From Patescibacteria group bacterium (GTDB lineage: Bacteria > Patescibacteriota > Patescibacteriia > Patescibacteriales > GWC2-42-12), in assembly GCA_018813805.1 (NCBI GenBank), contig JAHJAP010000040.1, positions 1 to 9,099 on the forward strand: DNA of 9,099 bases, given 5' to 3'. The notes beneath the pieces were generated by a model, which was given only the letters and a program-made list of their open reading frames with translations, was not told the DNA's origin and searched no databases. Below are positions 1 to 6,823 of this stretch, one piece after another. The position numbers were made by a program, and so were the translations under genes. Each line of letters starts with the position of its first letter. Within the stretch, counting starts at the first letter, position 1.

Positions 1-20
1 AAAATTAAAAATTATAAAAA

Positions 21-1310
21 TTAATCTTCTGATTTAATTAATTCTTCAATTATTTCTGTTGGTTCAGTTGGCTCTGTTGGTTCAGTTGTTTTAGCTATTT
101 CTGCTGTTGCAATTTCTGCTTGTTTATTTTTATCACTAACAATATCTAATTTCCAACCAGTTAAATGAGCGGCTAGTCTAACATTCTGACCATCTTTTCC
201 AATAGCCAATGATAATTGATCATCAGCTACCTTAACAATGGCTTGTTTTTTTTGATTATCAATATTAACTTCCAAAACTTTAGCTGGTGACAAGGCATTG
301 CTAATAAATTTAGCTGGCTCTTCATTATATTCTATAATATCAATTTTTTCTCCACCTAATTCTTTAATAATAGTTTGAATTCTAACTCCTCTTTGCCCTA
401 CGCAAGAGCCAATTGGATCAACATTGTCGCCTATTGCAAATACTGCCACCTTAGAACGATTGCCTGCTTCCCTAACAACTGCTTTAATTTCAACTAAACC
501 ATTGGAAATTTCTGGAATTTCTAAATAAAAAACTTTTTTCAAAATTTCATCTGAAATTCTGGATAAAATTATTTCTGAACCTCTAGGAGTTAAATTAACT
601 GCCTTAACATAAATTTTAATTCTATCGCCAGAATTATATTTTTCTCCATAAATTTGCTCCTCTGATGGTAAAACGCCAACAGCTTTATCTAAATCAATTA
701 ATACTATTCTCCCCTCTCTTCTTTGCACTACTCCAACAATAACTTCATGCTCTTTATTTTTAAAATTGTTAAAAACCATATCACGCTCAGCTTCTCTTAG
801 TTTTTGAATAATAACCTGCTTGGCTGTTTGAGCCGCCATTCTGCCATAGCTATCTGGCGCTGTTAATTTAGTTTTAATTTCATCACCAACTTTAATTGTT
901 TTTTTAAGCAACTTAGCATCGCTTAATTGAATTTGCGTTTTAGAATTAAATTTTCTTTCTTCTTGCGCTAAAATTTCCGAATATGAATCTTTTTTTACTT
1001 CTTTATCAATTAATGAATCAGTTTTAGCAAGTAAATCCTCTGATTTTTTTGCGTTAATCTGTTCATTAACTTTTTTATCTTCAATTTCTGCATCAGGTAA
1101 TAATAAATCTTCAACAACAGTTTTAACATCATAAATTTTGGATTTCCCGGTTTCTGGATCAAAAACAACTTTAATGTTTTGATTTTTCTCGCCAAAATCT
1201 TTACGATAAGCAGCAGCCAAAGCTGACTCAATTGTTTCTATTACTGCTTGATAACTTAATCCTTTTTCATCACACACTTGTTTAATTGCACTAACTATTT
1301 CTGCAAACAT
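21..1310 (-). CDS. nusA: Transcription termination/antitermination factor NusA
   Basis: NusA binds RNA polymerase and nascent RNA, modulating pausing, intrinsic termination and antitermination. The 429-residue protein has the N-terminal polymerase-binding domain (about 1-180, with the family motif QTAKQVIIQKLREAER at 161-176), an S1 domain (about 185-250), KH1 (GxxG-type CVGQRGVR, 303-310) and KH2 (IGKDGQNVRLA, 370-380). Family-typical ELGGEKIDII (317-326) lies in KH1. The N-terminal domain carries an extra lysine/glutamate-rich stretch at about 74-130 compared with E. coli NusA. There are no E. coli-type C-terminal acidic repeats; the tail is short, acidic and has three TEP triplets (409-417). 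The ATG at 1310 gives a normal NusA N-terminus (MFAEIVSAIKQVCDEKGL) but lacks a Shine-Dalgarno sequence. rimP, often upstream of nusA, is absent; rlmN is there instead, separated by a promoter and hairpin. Identification is firm. Confidence 0.97.
   Translation of the reverse strand: MFAEIVSAIKQVCDEKGLSYQAVIETIESALAAAYRKDFGEKNQNIKVVFDPETGKSKIYDVKTVVEDLLLPDAEIEDKKVNEQINAKKSEDLLAKTDSLIDKEVKKDSYSEILAQEERKFNSKTQIQLSDAKLLKKTIKVGDEIKTKLTAPDSYGRMAAQTAKQVIIQKLREAERDMVFNNFKNKEHEVIVGVVQRREGRIVLIDLDKAVGVLPSEEQIYGEKYNSGDRIKIYVKAVNLTPRGSEIILSRISDEILKKVFYLEIPEISNGLVEIKAVVREAGNRSKVAVFAIGDNVDPIGSCVGQRGVRIQTIIKELGGEKIDIIEYNEEPAKFISNALSPAKVLEVNIDNQKKQAIVKVADDQLSLAIGKDGQNVRLAAHLTGWKLDIVSDKNKQAEIATAEIAKTTEPTEPTEPTEIIEELIKSED
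60..86 (-). repeat. Three 9-bp tandem repeats encoding Thr-Glu-Pro in nusA
   Basis: Three nearly identical 9-bp units encode TEP-TEP-TEP at residues 409-417 in the acidic tail of NusA, followed by a partial TE. The units differ at synonymous positions. Such in-frame repeats can change copy number by slippage without breaking the frame. The tail lies outside the folded KH domains, so variation would probably be tolerated. Confidence 0.8.
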
Positions 1311-1340
1311 ATATTTTGTTTAATAATAAATAAAAGGGTA

Positions 1341-1376
1341 AAGAAAAAGCTAGTATGTTATAAAACAACTAGCCTT
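1341..1376 (-). terminator. Terminator-like hairpin in the nusA leader
   Basis: On the minus strand GCTAGT-TGTT, a 4-nt loop, then AACA-(1-nt bulge)-ACTAGC form a stem of about 10 pairs, extended by A-T and G-T pairs at the base (hairpin 1349-1376). It is followed by TTTTTCTTT (1341-1349 region). This is the form of an intrinsic terminator. It lies downstream of rlmN, but also 4 or so bases after the predicted nusA transcription start, so it can act as rlmN terminator, nusA attenuator, or both. The U-tract is interrupted by a C, so termination may be inefficient without a factor. Confidence 0.7.
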
Positions 1377-1386
1377 CAATATATTA

Positions 1387-1415
1387 ATATTATCATTGTT
1401 AAAAAAAAGTGTCAA
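1387..1415 (-). promoter_or_regulatory. Predicted sigma70-type promoter for nusA
   Basis: On the minus strand a perfect TTGACA (1410-1415) is followed after 17 bases by TAATAT (1387-1392, 4 of 6 matches). An overlapping GATAAT is a better hexamer but with 15-base spacing. The expected start is near 1380, giving a leader of about 70 bases before the nusA ATG that contains the hairpin at 1349-1376. This is prediction from consensus only. Confidence 0.55.
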
Positions 1416-1443
1416 TACATTAGTCTATTAAAATAAATAATAA

Positions 1444-1493
1444 TTACAAAAATTTGGAATTTTATACCGAATACGGTATTCGGCGACAGACCC
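1444..1493. repeat. 50-bp half copy of the inverted-repeat element
   Basis: These 50 bases are identical, in the same orientation, to 8046-8095, the right end of the 161-bp element upstream of tRNA-Arg; the match stops sharply at both ends. It contains a 17-nt odd palindrome CCGAATACGGTATTCGG (1467-1483) and an alternative 6-bp hairpin ATACCG-AATA-CGGTAT (1464-1479). Its outer end (GTATTCGGCGACAGACCC, 1476-1493) lies one base from the rlmN stop codon (TAA at 1495-1497). No left end of the element is found nearby, so this is a solo half. Confidence 0.93.
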
Positions 1494-1494
1494 T

Positions 1495-2496
1495 TTATGA
1501 TCCAATTAATTGTCCGCAAGCAGCTTGAATGTCTTGACCAAAACTATAACGTAATGTTGTTTCAATTTTTTGCTTAACTAAAATTTCTCTAAACTGTTTA
1601 ATTTTATCCTTTTCTGATGGTTTAAATTCTGTTATTGAATTGCAAAAAATTAAATTAACAAAATATAACGGCTTACTAATTTGTTTAAGCAATTCAATTA
1701 GCTGACGCGCTTGTTCAACTGAATCATTAAAATCTTTTATCATTACATATTCAATCATCACTCTCCTGTTGGTTTTGTTAATATAATAATTAATAGCATT
1801 AATAATTTTATCTAAAGGATATTGTTTATTAATAGGAATAATTTGAGCGCGCAAATTATTGTTTGGCGCGTGCAAAGAAATTGCCAAATTAATTTGCAAT
1901 GATTGAGTAGCTAATTTTTTAATACCATCTATTATTCCAATAGTTGAAATAGAAATATGTCTAGCCCCAATATTAAAATAATCTTTATTATTTAAAATTT
2001 TAATTGTTTTCAAGACATTATCATAATTTAAAAATGGCTCGCCCATGCCCATAAAAACCACATTATTAACTCGTTGATTTCTTTTTTTTAATAAACGGGC
2101 AAATAAAATAATTTGCTCAATCATTTCTTCTGCTGTTAAATTTCTTTTAAAACCTCTTTTACCAGTAGCGCAAAATGAACAACCAATAGCGCAACCTACC
2201 TGAGAAGATAAACAAATGGTGTTGCGACCAACGCCATGCGACAAAAGAACTGTTTCTATTTTTAATCCATCGCTCAAGGTTATTAATGCCTTTAAAGAAT
2301 CGCTTTTGATTGATTTTAAAAATTCAGCTTTAATAGATATTGGACAATTTTTATTAAGTTCATCTCTTAATTTTTTTGAAAAATTAGTTGTTTGATCCCA
2401 GTTATCAACTAAATTAACAAAAACAGCCCGCTTGGCCTGTTTAAGTCTAAAAATTGGTTCTTCAATTAGAGTTTGGTTTAATTTGCTTATGTCCAT
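1495..2496 (-). CDS. rlmN: Dual-specificity 23S rRNA (A2503-C2)/tRNA (A37-C2) methyltransferase RlmN
   Basis: RlmN is a cytoplasmic radical-SAM enzyme that methylates C2 of A2503 in 23S rRNA and, in studied bacteria, A37 of some tRNAs. The 333-residue protein has the [4Fe-4S] motif CxxxCxxC (C102, C106, C109, in SSQVGCAIGCSFCATGKRGF). It also has the upstream conserved cysteine C95 and the C-terminal methyl-carrying cysteine C327 in DIQAACGQL. GMGEPFLNYDNV and SLHAPNN are further family motifs. These cysteines separate RlmN-type enzymes from many other radical-SAM proteins; Cfr is a close relative, but the setting and sequence favour RlmN. The gene starts 10 bases after galT and is probably its cotranscribed last partner. 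No Shine-Dalgarno is visible. The stop codon is abutted by the repeat at 1444-1493. Confidence 0.96.
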   Translation of the reverse strand: MDISKLNQTLIEEPIFRLKQAKRAVFVNLVDNWDQTTNFSKKLRDELNKNCPISIKAEFLKSIKSDSLKALITLSDGLKIETVLLSHGVGRNTICLSSQVGCAIGCSFCATGKRGFKRNLTAEEMIEQIILFARLLKKRNQRVNNVVFMGMGEPFLNYDNVLKTIKILNNKDYFNIGARHISISTIGIIDGIKKLATQSLQINLAISLHAPNNNLRAQIIPINKQYPLDKIINAINYYINKTNRRVMIEYVMIKDFNDSVEQARQLIELLKQISKPLYFVNLIFCNSITEFKPSEKDKIKQFREILVKQKIETTLRYSFGQDIQAACGQLIGS

Positions 2497-2506
2497 CTAA
2501 TTTTAA

Positions 2507-3427
2507 TCATTTACGATAATATTTAGCTGCTATTTCTGGAACAACAGAATTAATAACCAGGCCTGAGCCAAGTTCAACTCCTGCCCAAATACTGTCGCGT
2601 GGTTGAATTTTTAAATAAAAATGCTGATCTTTATCTGAAATTACTTGATCTAAAAAAAAGTTAAATGATAAATCAAGTTGGGATAATTTAACCAACACTT
2701 TTTTAAGAATTTTTGCCAAAGAAATAAATTCGCCATCATTTAGCTTGGCAATATTATCTAAATGACGTTTAGTAAACAGCCATACTTCATAATGATACTG
2801 GCTAGCATATGGCGTAAAAGACGCAATATTTTTATCTTCAAAAATTTTTCTTTCACTCTTCATTTCTTTGTTAATAATATCACAATAAGGACAATGAGAA
2901 TGCTTTTTTGTGTAATCCTTAGCCAACAACAATTCTTTTTTAATTTCAGGTGGTAAAATAGTCGTAGCTAAAATTTGAGAATGAGCATGAACAATAGAAG
3001 CGCCTGCTTTTGAGCCTTGATTTTTAAAACATAAAATATAATCAATTTTTTTATCACGACTAATTGCTAAAGTCCGCTGAGCATAAAAACGCAAAAGCTG
3101 TTCAATATGTTTTTCTGACAAATTATAAAGTTCTTTATCGTGATTAGGTGTTTCCACTATTACTTCTTGCATTCCATAGGCCATTGGATTGTCAATGCTA
3201 ACGGCAGGAAAAAGATTTTTTAAACCAAAAATTTGCTGATCTTTCTCAAAATTTTTTAAGCTATCAATAATATTTTTAGAATTAACGTTTTCTAGACAAA
3301 ACGGACATTCGCTTGTACGAAAAATAATACTCTGTTCTTTAATATCGTGTGGCCGTTTAATACGCCCAGGCGTTATAATAACGTATTTATCTAATAAATA
3401 ATCTTTTCTAATTTCTGATTTAAGCAT
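2507..3427 (-). CDS. galT: Galactose-1-phosphate uridylyltransferase (GalT) family protein
   Basis: This HIT-superfamily nucleotidylyl transferase has 306 residues, slightly shorter than E. coli GalT. GalT exchanges UMP between UDP-glucose and galactose-1-phosphate through a covalent histidine intermediate. Visible features are a zinc-type CPFC (41-44) with H96 in VETPNHDKEL, and the active-site segment GASIVHAHSQI (142-152). In that segment H147 and the presumed nucleophile H149 form HAH where GalT normally has HPH. A second pair, CPYC (179-182), YHYEVWLFTKRH (211-222), H269 and AGVELGSGLVIN (282-293) are GalT-like. It lies 35 bases after pnp and 10 before rlmN in an RNA-metabolism operon, with no other Leloir gene in view, so the true sugar-nucleotide substrate is uncertain. 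Related enzymes (for example ADP-glucose phosphorylase-like) are possible. The stop is TGA. Confidence 0.85.
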   Translation of the reverse strand: MLKSEIRKDYLLDKYVIITPGRIKRPHDIKEQSIIFRTSECPFCLENVNSKNIIDSLKNFEKDQQIFGLKNLFPAVSIDNPMAYGMQEVIVETPNHDKELYNLSEKHIEQLLRFYAQRTLAISRDKKIDYILCFKNQGSKAGASIVHAHSQILATTILPPEIKKELLLAKDYTKKHSHCPYCDIINKEMKSERKIFEDKNIASFTPYASQYHYEVWLFTKRHLDNIAKLNDGEFISLAKILKKVLVKLSQLDLSFNFFLDQVISDKDQHFYLKIQPRDSIWAGVELGSGLVINSVVPEIAAKYYRK

Positions 3428-3462
3428 AAAATCTTAAAAATTTTTATTACTTATTGTAACCA

Positions 3463-5700
3463 CTAAAAACGTTTTCGAAAATTACCATTGCTTCTATTAT
3501 TATCAAAACGCGACTTAATAAAGCCTTGTTCTTTGCCTTTTTCATTTTTCCATAAATGTTCATTTTCTATTAAGCCCTTTAGTGTTAAATTAACACGACC
3601 CTTATCGTCTATTTCTTTAATTTTAACAGTTACCACATCGCCTATATTAATAAAATCACTTACTTGACCAACTCTATAAGGAGCTAACTCACTAACATGT
3701 GCCATGCCATCATGCCCTGGAGTTAATTCCACAAAAACGCCAAAGTCAAGCATTTTAATAACTTTACCTGTAAAAATTTCACCTACCTTAAATTCACGAA
3801 CAATATTTTTAATCCATTCAATCGCTTTAGTGCATTTAACAGTATCAGTACCACAAACCATAACCAACCCATCATCATCAATATTAATGGAAACACCAGT
3901 AGCAGCAATAATTTCATTAATAATCTTGCCGCCAGGACCAATAACTTCTCTAATACGATCAGGTTGAATATTAAAACTTGTAATACGCGGTGCATAAGGC
4001 GATAAATCTGGTCTTGGCAAAACAATGGCTTTATTCATCACTGTTAAAATTTCTAATCTAGCTTTTTTAGCAGCAGTTAAAGCTTTTAAAATTATTTCTT
4101 CTGTCAATCCATCAGTTTTAACATCAAGTTGAATAACTGTTATGCCATCAACTGTGCCAGCAACTTTAAAATCCATACCACCTTGGCCATCTTCTAAATC
4201 TTGAATGTCAGTTAAAACTTCCCAACAACTCATATCTTTATTAGAAGCTAACCCAATGGCTATGCCTGCCACAGCTTTTTTAATAGGCACACCAGCATCC
4301 ATTAAGGCCAAACTAGAACCACAAACAGATGCCATTGATGAAGAACCATTAGAACCCAAGGTTTCACTAACAACACGTACTATATAAGGAAATTCTTCTT
4401 TAGTAGGCAAAAGCGGAAGCAAAGCTTTTTCAGCTAAAATACCATGACCAATTTCTCGCCTACCAGTTGATCTAACAGGCTTTGCCTCTCCTGTAGCAAA
4501 AGAAGGAAAATTATAATGATGCATATATCTTTTACTTCCAACGCCTTCAATGCCCTCCAATGATTGTTCTAGTCCGGGTGCGCCTAATGTGATAATTGAT
4601 AAAACTTGCGTTTCGCCGCGCTGAAAAAAACCTGAACCATGAATACGTGGCATAATGCCTGTTTCAGCTTCAAGTAAACGAATTTCATCCAAAGCTCGGC
4701 CATCAACCCTGTGCTTGTCTTCTAAAATAGCTGTAGTAACTTCAGACTCAACCATAGTATCAACTAAGTCATTAATTATTGCTTTTCTATAATCTTTATT
4801 TATTCCTTGATCAAATAAAAATTGGTCCAATCCTTCCTTAATAGCTGTTACAGCTAATTTACGTTCACCTTTAAAATAATAAATTTTATCAAAAAGAATT
4901 TTTTTAATATTATTATTAAGCCAATTCTTAGCAATAATAATAAATTTTTCTTTTTCTATTTGGCTTTTAGCTTCATCCTCGCTAACTAATTTTTTAGTTA
5001 AAATTTTAATTTTACTGCCAACGGTTTTTTTAAAATCTTTTATAAGTTCAAAGGGTTTTTGCAATTCTTTTTGTCCGGCTACGATGGCATCAAACATTTT
5101 TTCTTCATTTACTTCATTAGCGCAAGCCTCAATCATAATAGTTTTCTTTTCAGTTCCAGCTACAATTAAATCTAAATCACTTTTTTCTCGTTCAATATAA
5201 GTAGGATTAAAAATTAATTTACCATCTACTCGCCCAACACGCACACCGCTAATTGGTCCATTCCAATTAACTCCAGCAATAGACAAAGCAGCTGAAGCCG
5301 CAACCAAAGAAACAATGTCATGATCATTTTGTAAATCAGCTGACAAAACTGTAATCACAACCTGAATGTCTTTTTTAGAATTATCAAAAAAAAGCGGCCG
5401 AATTGTTCTATCAATCATACGGGCAGTAAGAATTGCTTCATCTGATGGTCTGCCTTCGCGCTTAATCCAACGTGAGCCCTTAATAATACCAGCGGCATAA
5501 AGTCTTTCTTCAAATTCAACCATTAAAGGGAAAAAATCAATACCTTCGCGTTCTTGTTTAGCTTCAACAACAGTAGCCAAAACAACCGTATCTCCATATT
5601 GTACAGTTACTGCTGCGTCAGCCTGTCTAGCTAATTTGCCTGTCTTAATAGTGAGCGTGCGGCCAAGCCATTCGCACGAAAACATTTGTTCTTTATTCAT
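3463..5700 (-). CDS. pnp: Polyribonucleotide nucleotidyltransferase (PNPase)
   Basis: PNPase is a trimeric phosphorolytic 3'-5' exoribonuclease that degrades mRNA and can add tails. The 745 residues include two RNase PH domains (about 1-145 and 325-555) joined by a helical region, a KH domain (about 570-632, GPGGK 588-592) and an S1 domain (about 637-710). The active-site pattern is intact: D504, D510 and K512 in LEDGQGGMDFKVAG, the phosphate-site segment GSSSMASVCG (452-461) and RREIGHGILAEKAL (414-427). The tail after S1 is short, basic and Asn/Arg-rich, without a long RNase E-binding extension. The start MNKEQMFSCEWLGRTLTIKTGKLARQ fits the family. The gene is downstream of rpsO as in many bacteria, but an NYN nuclease intervenes. 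Two hairpins precede its start, suggesting post-transcriptional control. Confidence 0.98.
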   Translation of the reverse strand: MNKEQMFSCEWLGRTLTIKTGKLARQADAAVTVQYGDTVVLATVVEAKQEREGIDFFPLMVEFEERLYAAGIIKGSRWIKREGRPSDEAILTARMIDRTIRPLFFDNSKKDIQVVITVLSADLQNDHDIVSLVAASAALSIAGVNWNGPISGVRVGRVDGKLIFNPTYIEREKSDLDLIVAGTEKKTIMIEACANEVNEEKMFDAIVAGQKELQKPFELIKDFKKTVGSKIKILTKKLVSEDEAKSQIEKEKFIIIAKNWLNNNIKKILFDKIYYFKGERKLAVTAIKEGLDQFLFDQGINKDYRKAIINDLVDTMVESEVTTAILEDKHRVDGRALDEIRLLEAETGIMPRIHGSGFFQRGETQVLSIITLGAPGLEQSLEGIEGVGSKRYMHHYNFPSFATGEAKPVRSTGRREIGHGILAEKALLPLLPTKEEFPYIVRVVSETLGSNGSSSMASVCGSSLALMDAGVPIKKAVAGIAIGLASNKDMSCWEVLTDIQDLEDGQGGMDFKVAGTVDGITVIQLDVKTDGLTEEIILKALTAAKKARLEILTVMNKAIVLPRPDLSPYAPRITSFNIQPDRIREVIGPGGKIINEIIAATGVSINIDDDGLVMVCGTDTVKCTKAIEWIKNIVREFKVGEIFTGKVIKMLDFGVFVELTPGHDGMAHVSELAPYRVGQVSDFINIGDVVTVKIKEIDDKGRVNLTLKGLIENEHLWKNEKGKEQGFIKSRFDNNRSNGNFRKRF

Positions 5701-5712
5701 AAAATTTATTGT

Positions 5713-5752
5713 AAAAATTAAAAGTTATAATTTTTTAAAACTTTTAATTTTT
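5713..5752 (-). promoter_or_regulatory. AT-rich 14-bp hairpin just before pnp
   Basis: A perfect 14-bp inverted repeat (AAAAATTAAAAGTT at 5713-5726 and its complement at 5739-5752, 12-base loop) has only one G-C pair. It ends 12 bases before the pnp ATG, where it may limit ribosome access or be a nuclease entry site. It could act as a weak bidirectional terminator because both flanks are T/A-rich, but a GC-poor stem makes that doubtful. Confidence 0.55.
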
Positions 5753-5756
5753 TTGC

Positions 5757-5815
5757 TTGGCCAATAAACTACAGAACTATGGCAAATTCCACAGTACTAT
5801 TTGTTTATTAGCCAA
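5757..5815 (-). promoter_or_regulatory. Long structured hairpin in the pnp leader
   Basis: On the minus strand TTGGCTAATAAAC (5803-5815) pairs with GTTTATTGGCCAA (5757-5769) in 13 pairs; one is G-U on this strand but a C-A mismatch on the other, which suggests the minus-strand RNA is the functional one. Inside, AGTACTGTGG and CCATAGTTCT form a further stem with one U-U and one G-U pair around a 6-nt loop. The hairpin is followed by GCAAAAAAA, not a U-tract, so it is not an intrinsic terminator. A long interrupted duplex ahead of pnp resembles the RNase III-processed leader of E. coli pnp in position. Confidence 0.65.
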
Positions 5816-5824
5816 ATTTATTAT

Positions 5825-6322
5825 CTATATTAATAAAAATTTTTTATTTTCACTTAAATTAATAAAATCATCAGCTTCTTCAATTAATTTTCCTGAAGCT
5901 GTTTGACGAAAAGCCACAACCTCTACCAAACAACCAGCAGTATTCTGTAAATAATTAATTAAAGGAATAAAATCACCATCTCCTGTAACCAAAATAATTA
6001 CATCCAACTTACTGGCTAATTTAATAGCATCAACGGCAATGCCAACATCCCAATCAGCCTTCTTTACGCCACCTGCAAAAATTTGTAAATCTTTCATTTG
6101 CACCTCAAATCCTTGCTGACTCAATGCTTCAAAAAAATATATTCCTTCTTCGGTTTCTGTTTTTATAACATACGCTATAGCGCGAATTAATTTTCTCCCA
6201 GCTATAGCTTCTTTTAAAATTTCCTTAAAATTAACTCGTTTTTTAAACAAGTTTTTAGCTGAATGATACATGTTGGATACGTCAACCAAAACTCCAACTC
6301 TTTGTTCTTTGTGTTTAATCAT
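5825..6322 (-). CDS. NYN-domain (LabA/DUF88-like, PIN-fold) putative ribonuclease
   Basis: The 165-residue protein is a single NYN domain, a PIN-like metal-dependent nuclease fold. Expected acidic sites are present: D14 and N17 in VGVLVDVSNMY, D90/D92/D98 in KKADWDVGIAVDAIKLA, and D115/D117 in VTGDGDFIPLINYL. The C-terminal EEADDFINL also fits LabA-like proteins. No signal peptide, membrane segment or extra domain is seen. RNA cleavage is inferred from the fold; the target is unknown. It starts 23 bases after rpsO and ends 124 bases before pnp, so it is probably cotranscribed with genes for S15 and PNPase, supporting a role in RNA turnover or rRNA processing. The ATG is favoured by alignment to the family; no Shine-Dalgarno is visible. 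Confidence 0.9.
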   Translation of the reverse strand: MIKHKEQRVGVLVDVSNMYHSAKNLFKKRVNFKEILKEAIAGRKLIRAIAYVIKTETEEGIYFFEALSQQGFEVQMKDLQIFAGGVKKADWDVGIAVDAIKLASKLDVIILVTGDGDFIPLINYLQNTAGCLVEVVAFRQTASGKLIEEADDFINLSENKKFLLI

Positions 6323-6345
6323 ATTATAATAAAATAAAAAACTAT

Positions 6346-6759
6346 TTATTTTTCATCTTCCTTTTTTAAATTACTTTTATTTTTAATTTCTTCAGAATTT
6401 TCTTCTGCTGCTAGTTTAATTTTAGCTTCTTGTCGAGCCAATAATTCTTGCTCTAAGCGCAATTTTTCTTGTTCTTCTTCAATCATTTTTTTAGCGATTT
6501 TTAATTTTAACTCTTTGGCTAATTCATAAAATGCTTTTTCATCTTCTTTTTGCAAATACTTTAATAAACAACGCCTTTCTCCAACTTTTTTTAAAAGCCC
6601 TCTGCGAGAAGAATGGTCATGCTTGTGTTGTTGCAAGTGTTCAATTAATTTTTTAATTTCTTCAGTTAAAATGGCAATTTGCACCTGAGAAGATCCTGTG
6701 TCAGTCTCATGAATCTTAAATTTGCCAATAACCCTCTGTTTAGTTTTTTTATCTAACAT
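6346..6759 (-). CDS. rpsO: 30S ribosomal protein S15 with C-terminal coiled-coil extension
   Basis: S15 is a primary 16S rRNA-binding protein of the 30S platform. Residues 1-89 are a normal S15: TGSSQVQIA (21-29), the helix with H45, H47, D48 and H49, SSRRGLLKKVGERRCLLKYL (50-69) and a terminal helix ending near K87. S15 is usually about 89 residues; here there are 137. The added 48 residues are a lysine/glutamate-rich, probably helical or coiled-coil tail (KKMIEEEQEKLRLEQELLAR, 90-109) that ends in KKEDEK. The tail is in frame, uninterrupted and of similar composition to neighbours, so it is not an obvious fusion artefact. The gene heads the rpsO-NYN-pnp block and has a 58-base, relatively GC-rich leader that may carry the S15 autoregulatory site. 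Confidence 0.96.
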   Translation of the reverse strand: MLDKKTKQRVIGKFKIHETDTGSSQVQIAILTEEIKKLIEHLQQHKHDHSSRRGLLKKVGERRCLLKYLQKEDEKAFYELAKELKLKIAKKMIEEEQEKLRLEQELLARQEAKIKLAAEENSEEIKNKSNLKKEDEK

Positions 6760-6817
6760 TGTTGTTTTCGCCCTAACCGAGACAAGGAGATAAGCCCTTG
6801 ACCAAGAATGGGTACAT
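6760..6817 (-). promoter_or_regulatory. rpsO leader, candidate S15-binding autoregulatory region
   Basis: The predicted leader is clearly richer in G+C than its surroundings. On the minus strand CAAGG-GCTTATCT-CCTTG forms a 5-bp hairpin, and CCC upstream could pair with GGG in GGTTAGGGCG downstream, enclosing it or forming a pseudoknot. S15 represses its own mRNA through leader structures in several bacteria, but these structures differ between lineages. No known S15 motif was matched with certainty, so the assignment is inference from position and structure. Confidence 0.4.
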
Positions 6818-6823
6818 TAAAAA

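Noticed and set aside
1444..1493. dif site for the Xer recombinase
   Set aside because: There is a palindrome, but not two 11-bp arms around a 6-8 bp centre resembling known dif sites, and at least three related ends exist in the window, unlike single-copy dif.
2507..2509. TGA recoded as glycine
   Set aside because: TGA ends galT at the expected family length, the next gene starts 10 bases later, and no gene has an internal TGA.
3704..4387. Plus-strand open frames opposite pnp
   Set aside because: They are antisense to the conserved KH, S1 and RNase PH coding region and have no family features of their own.
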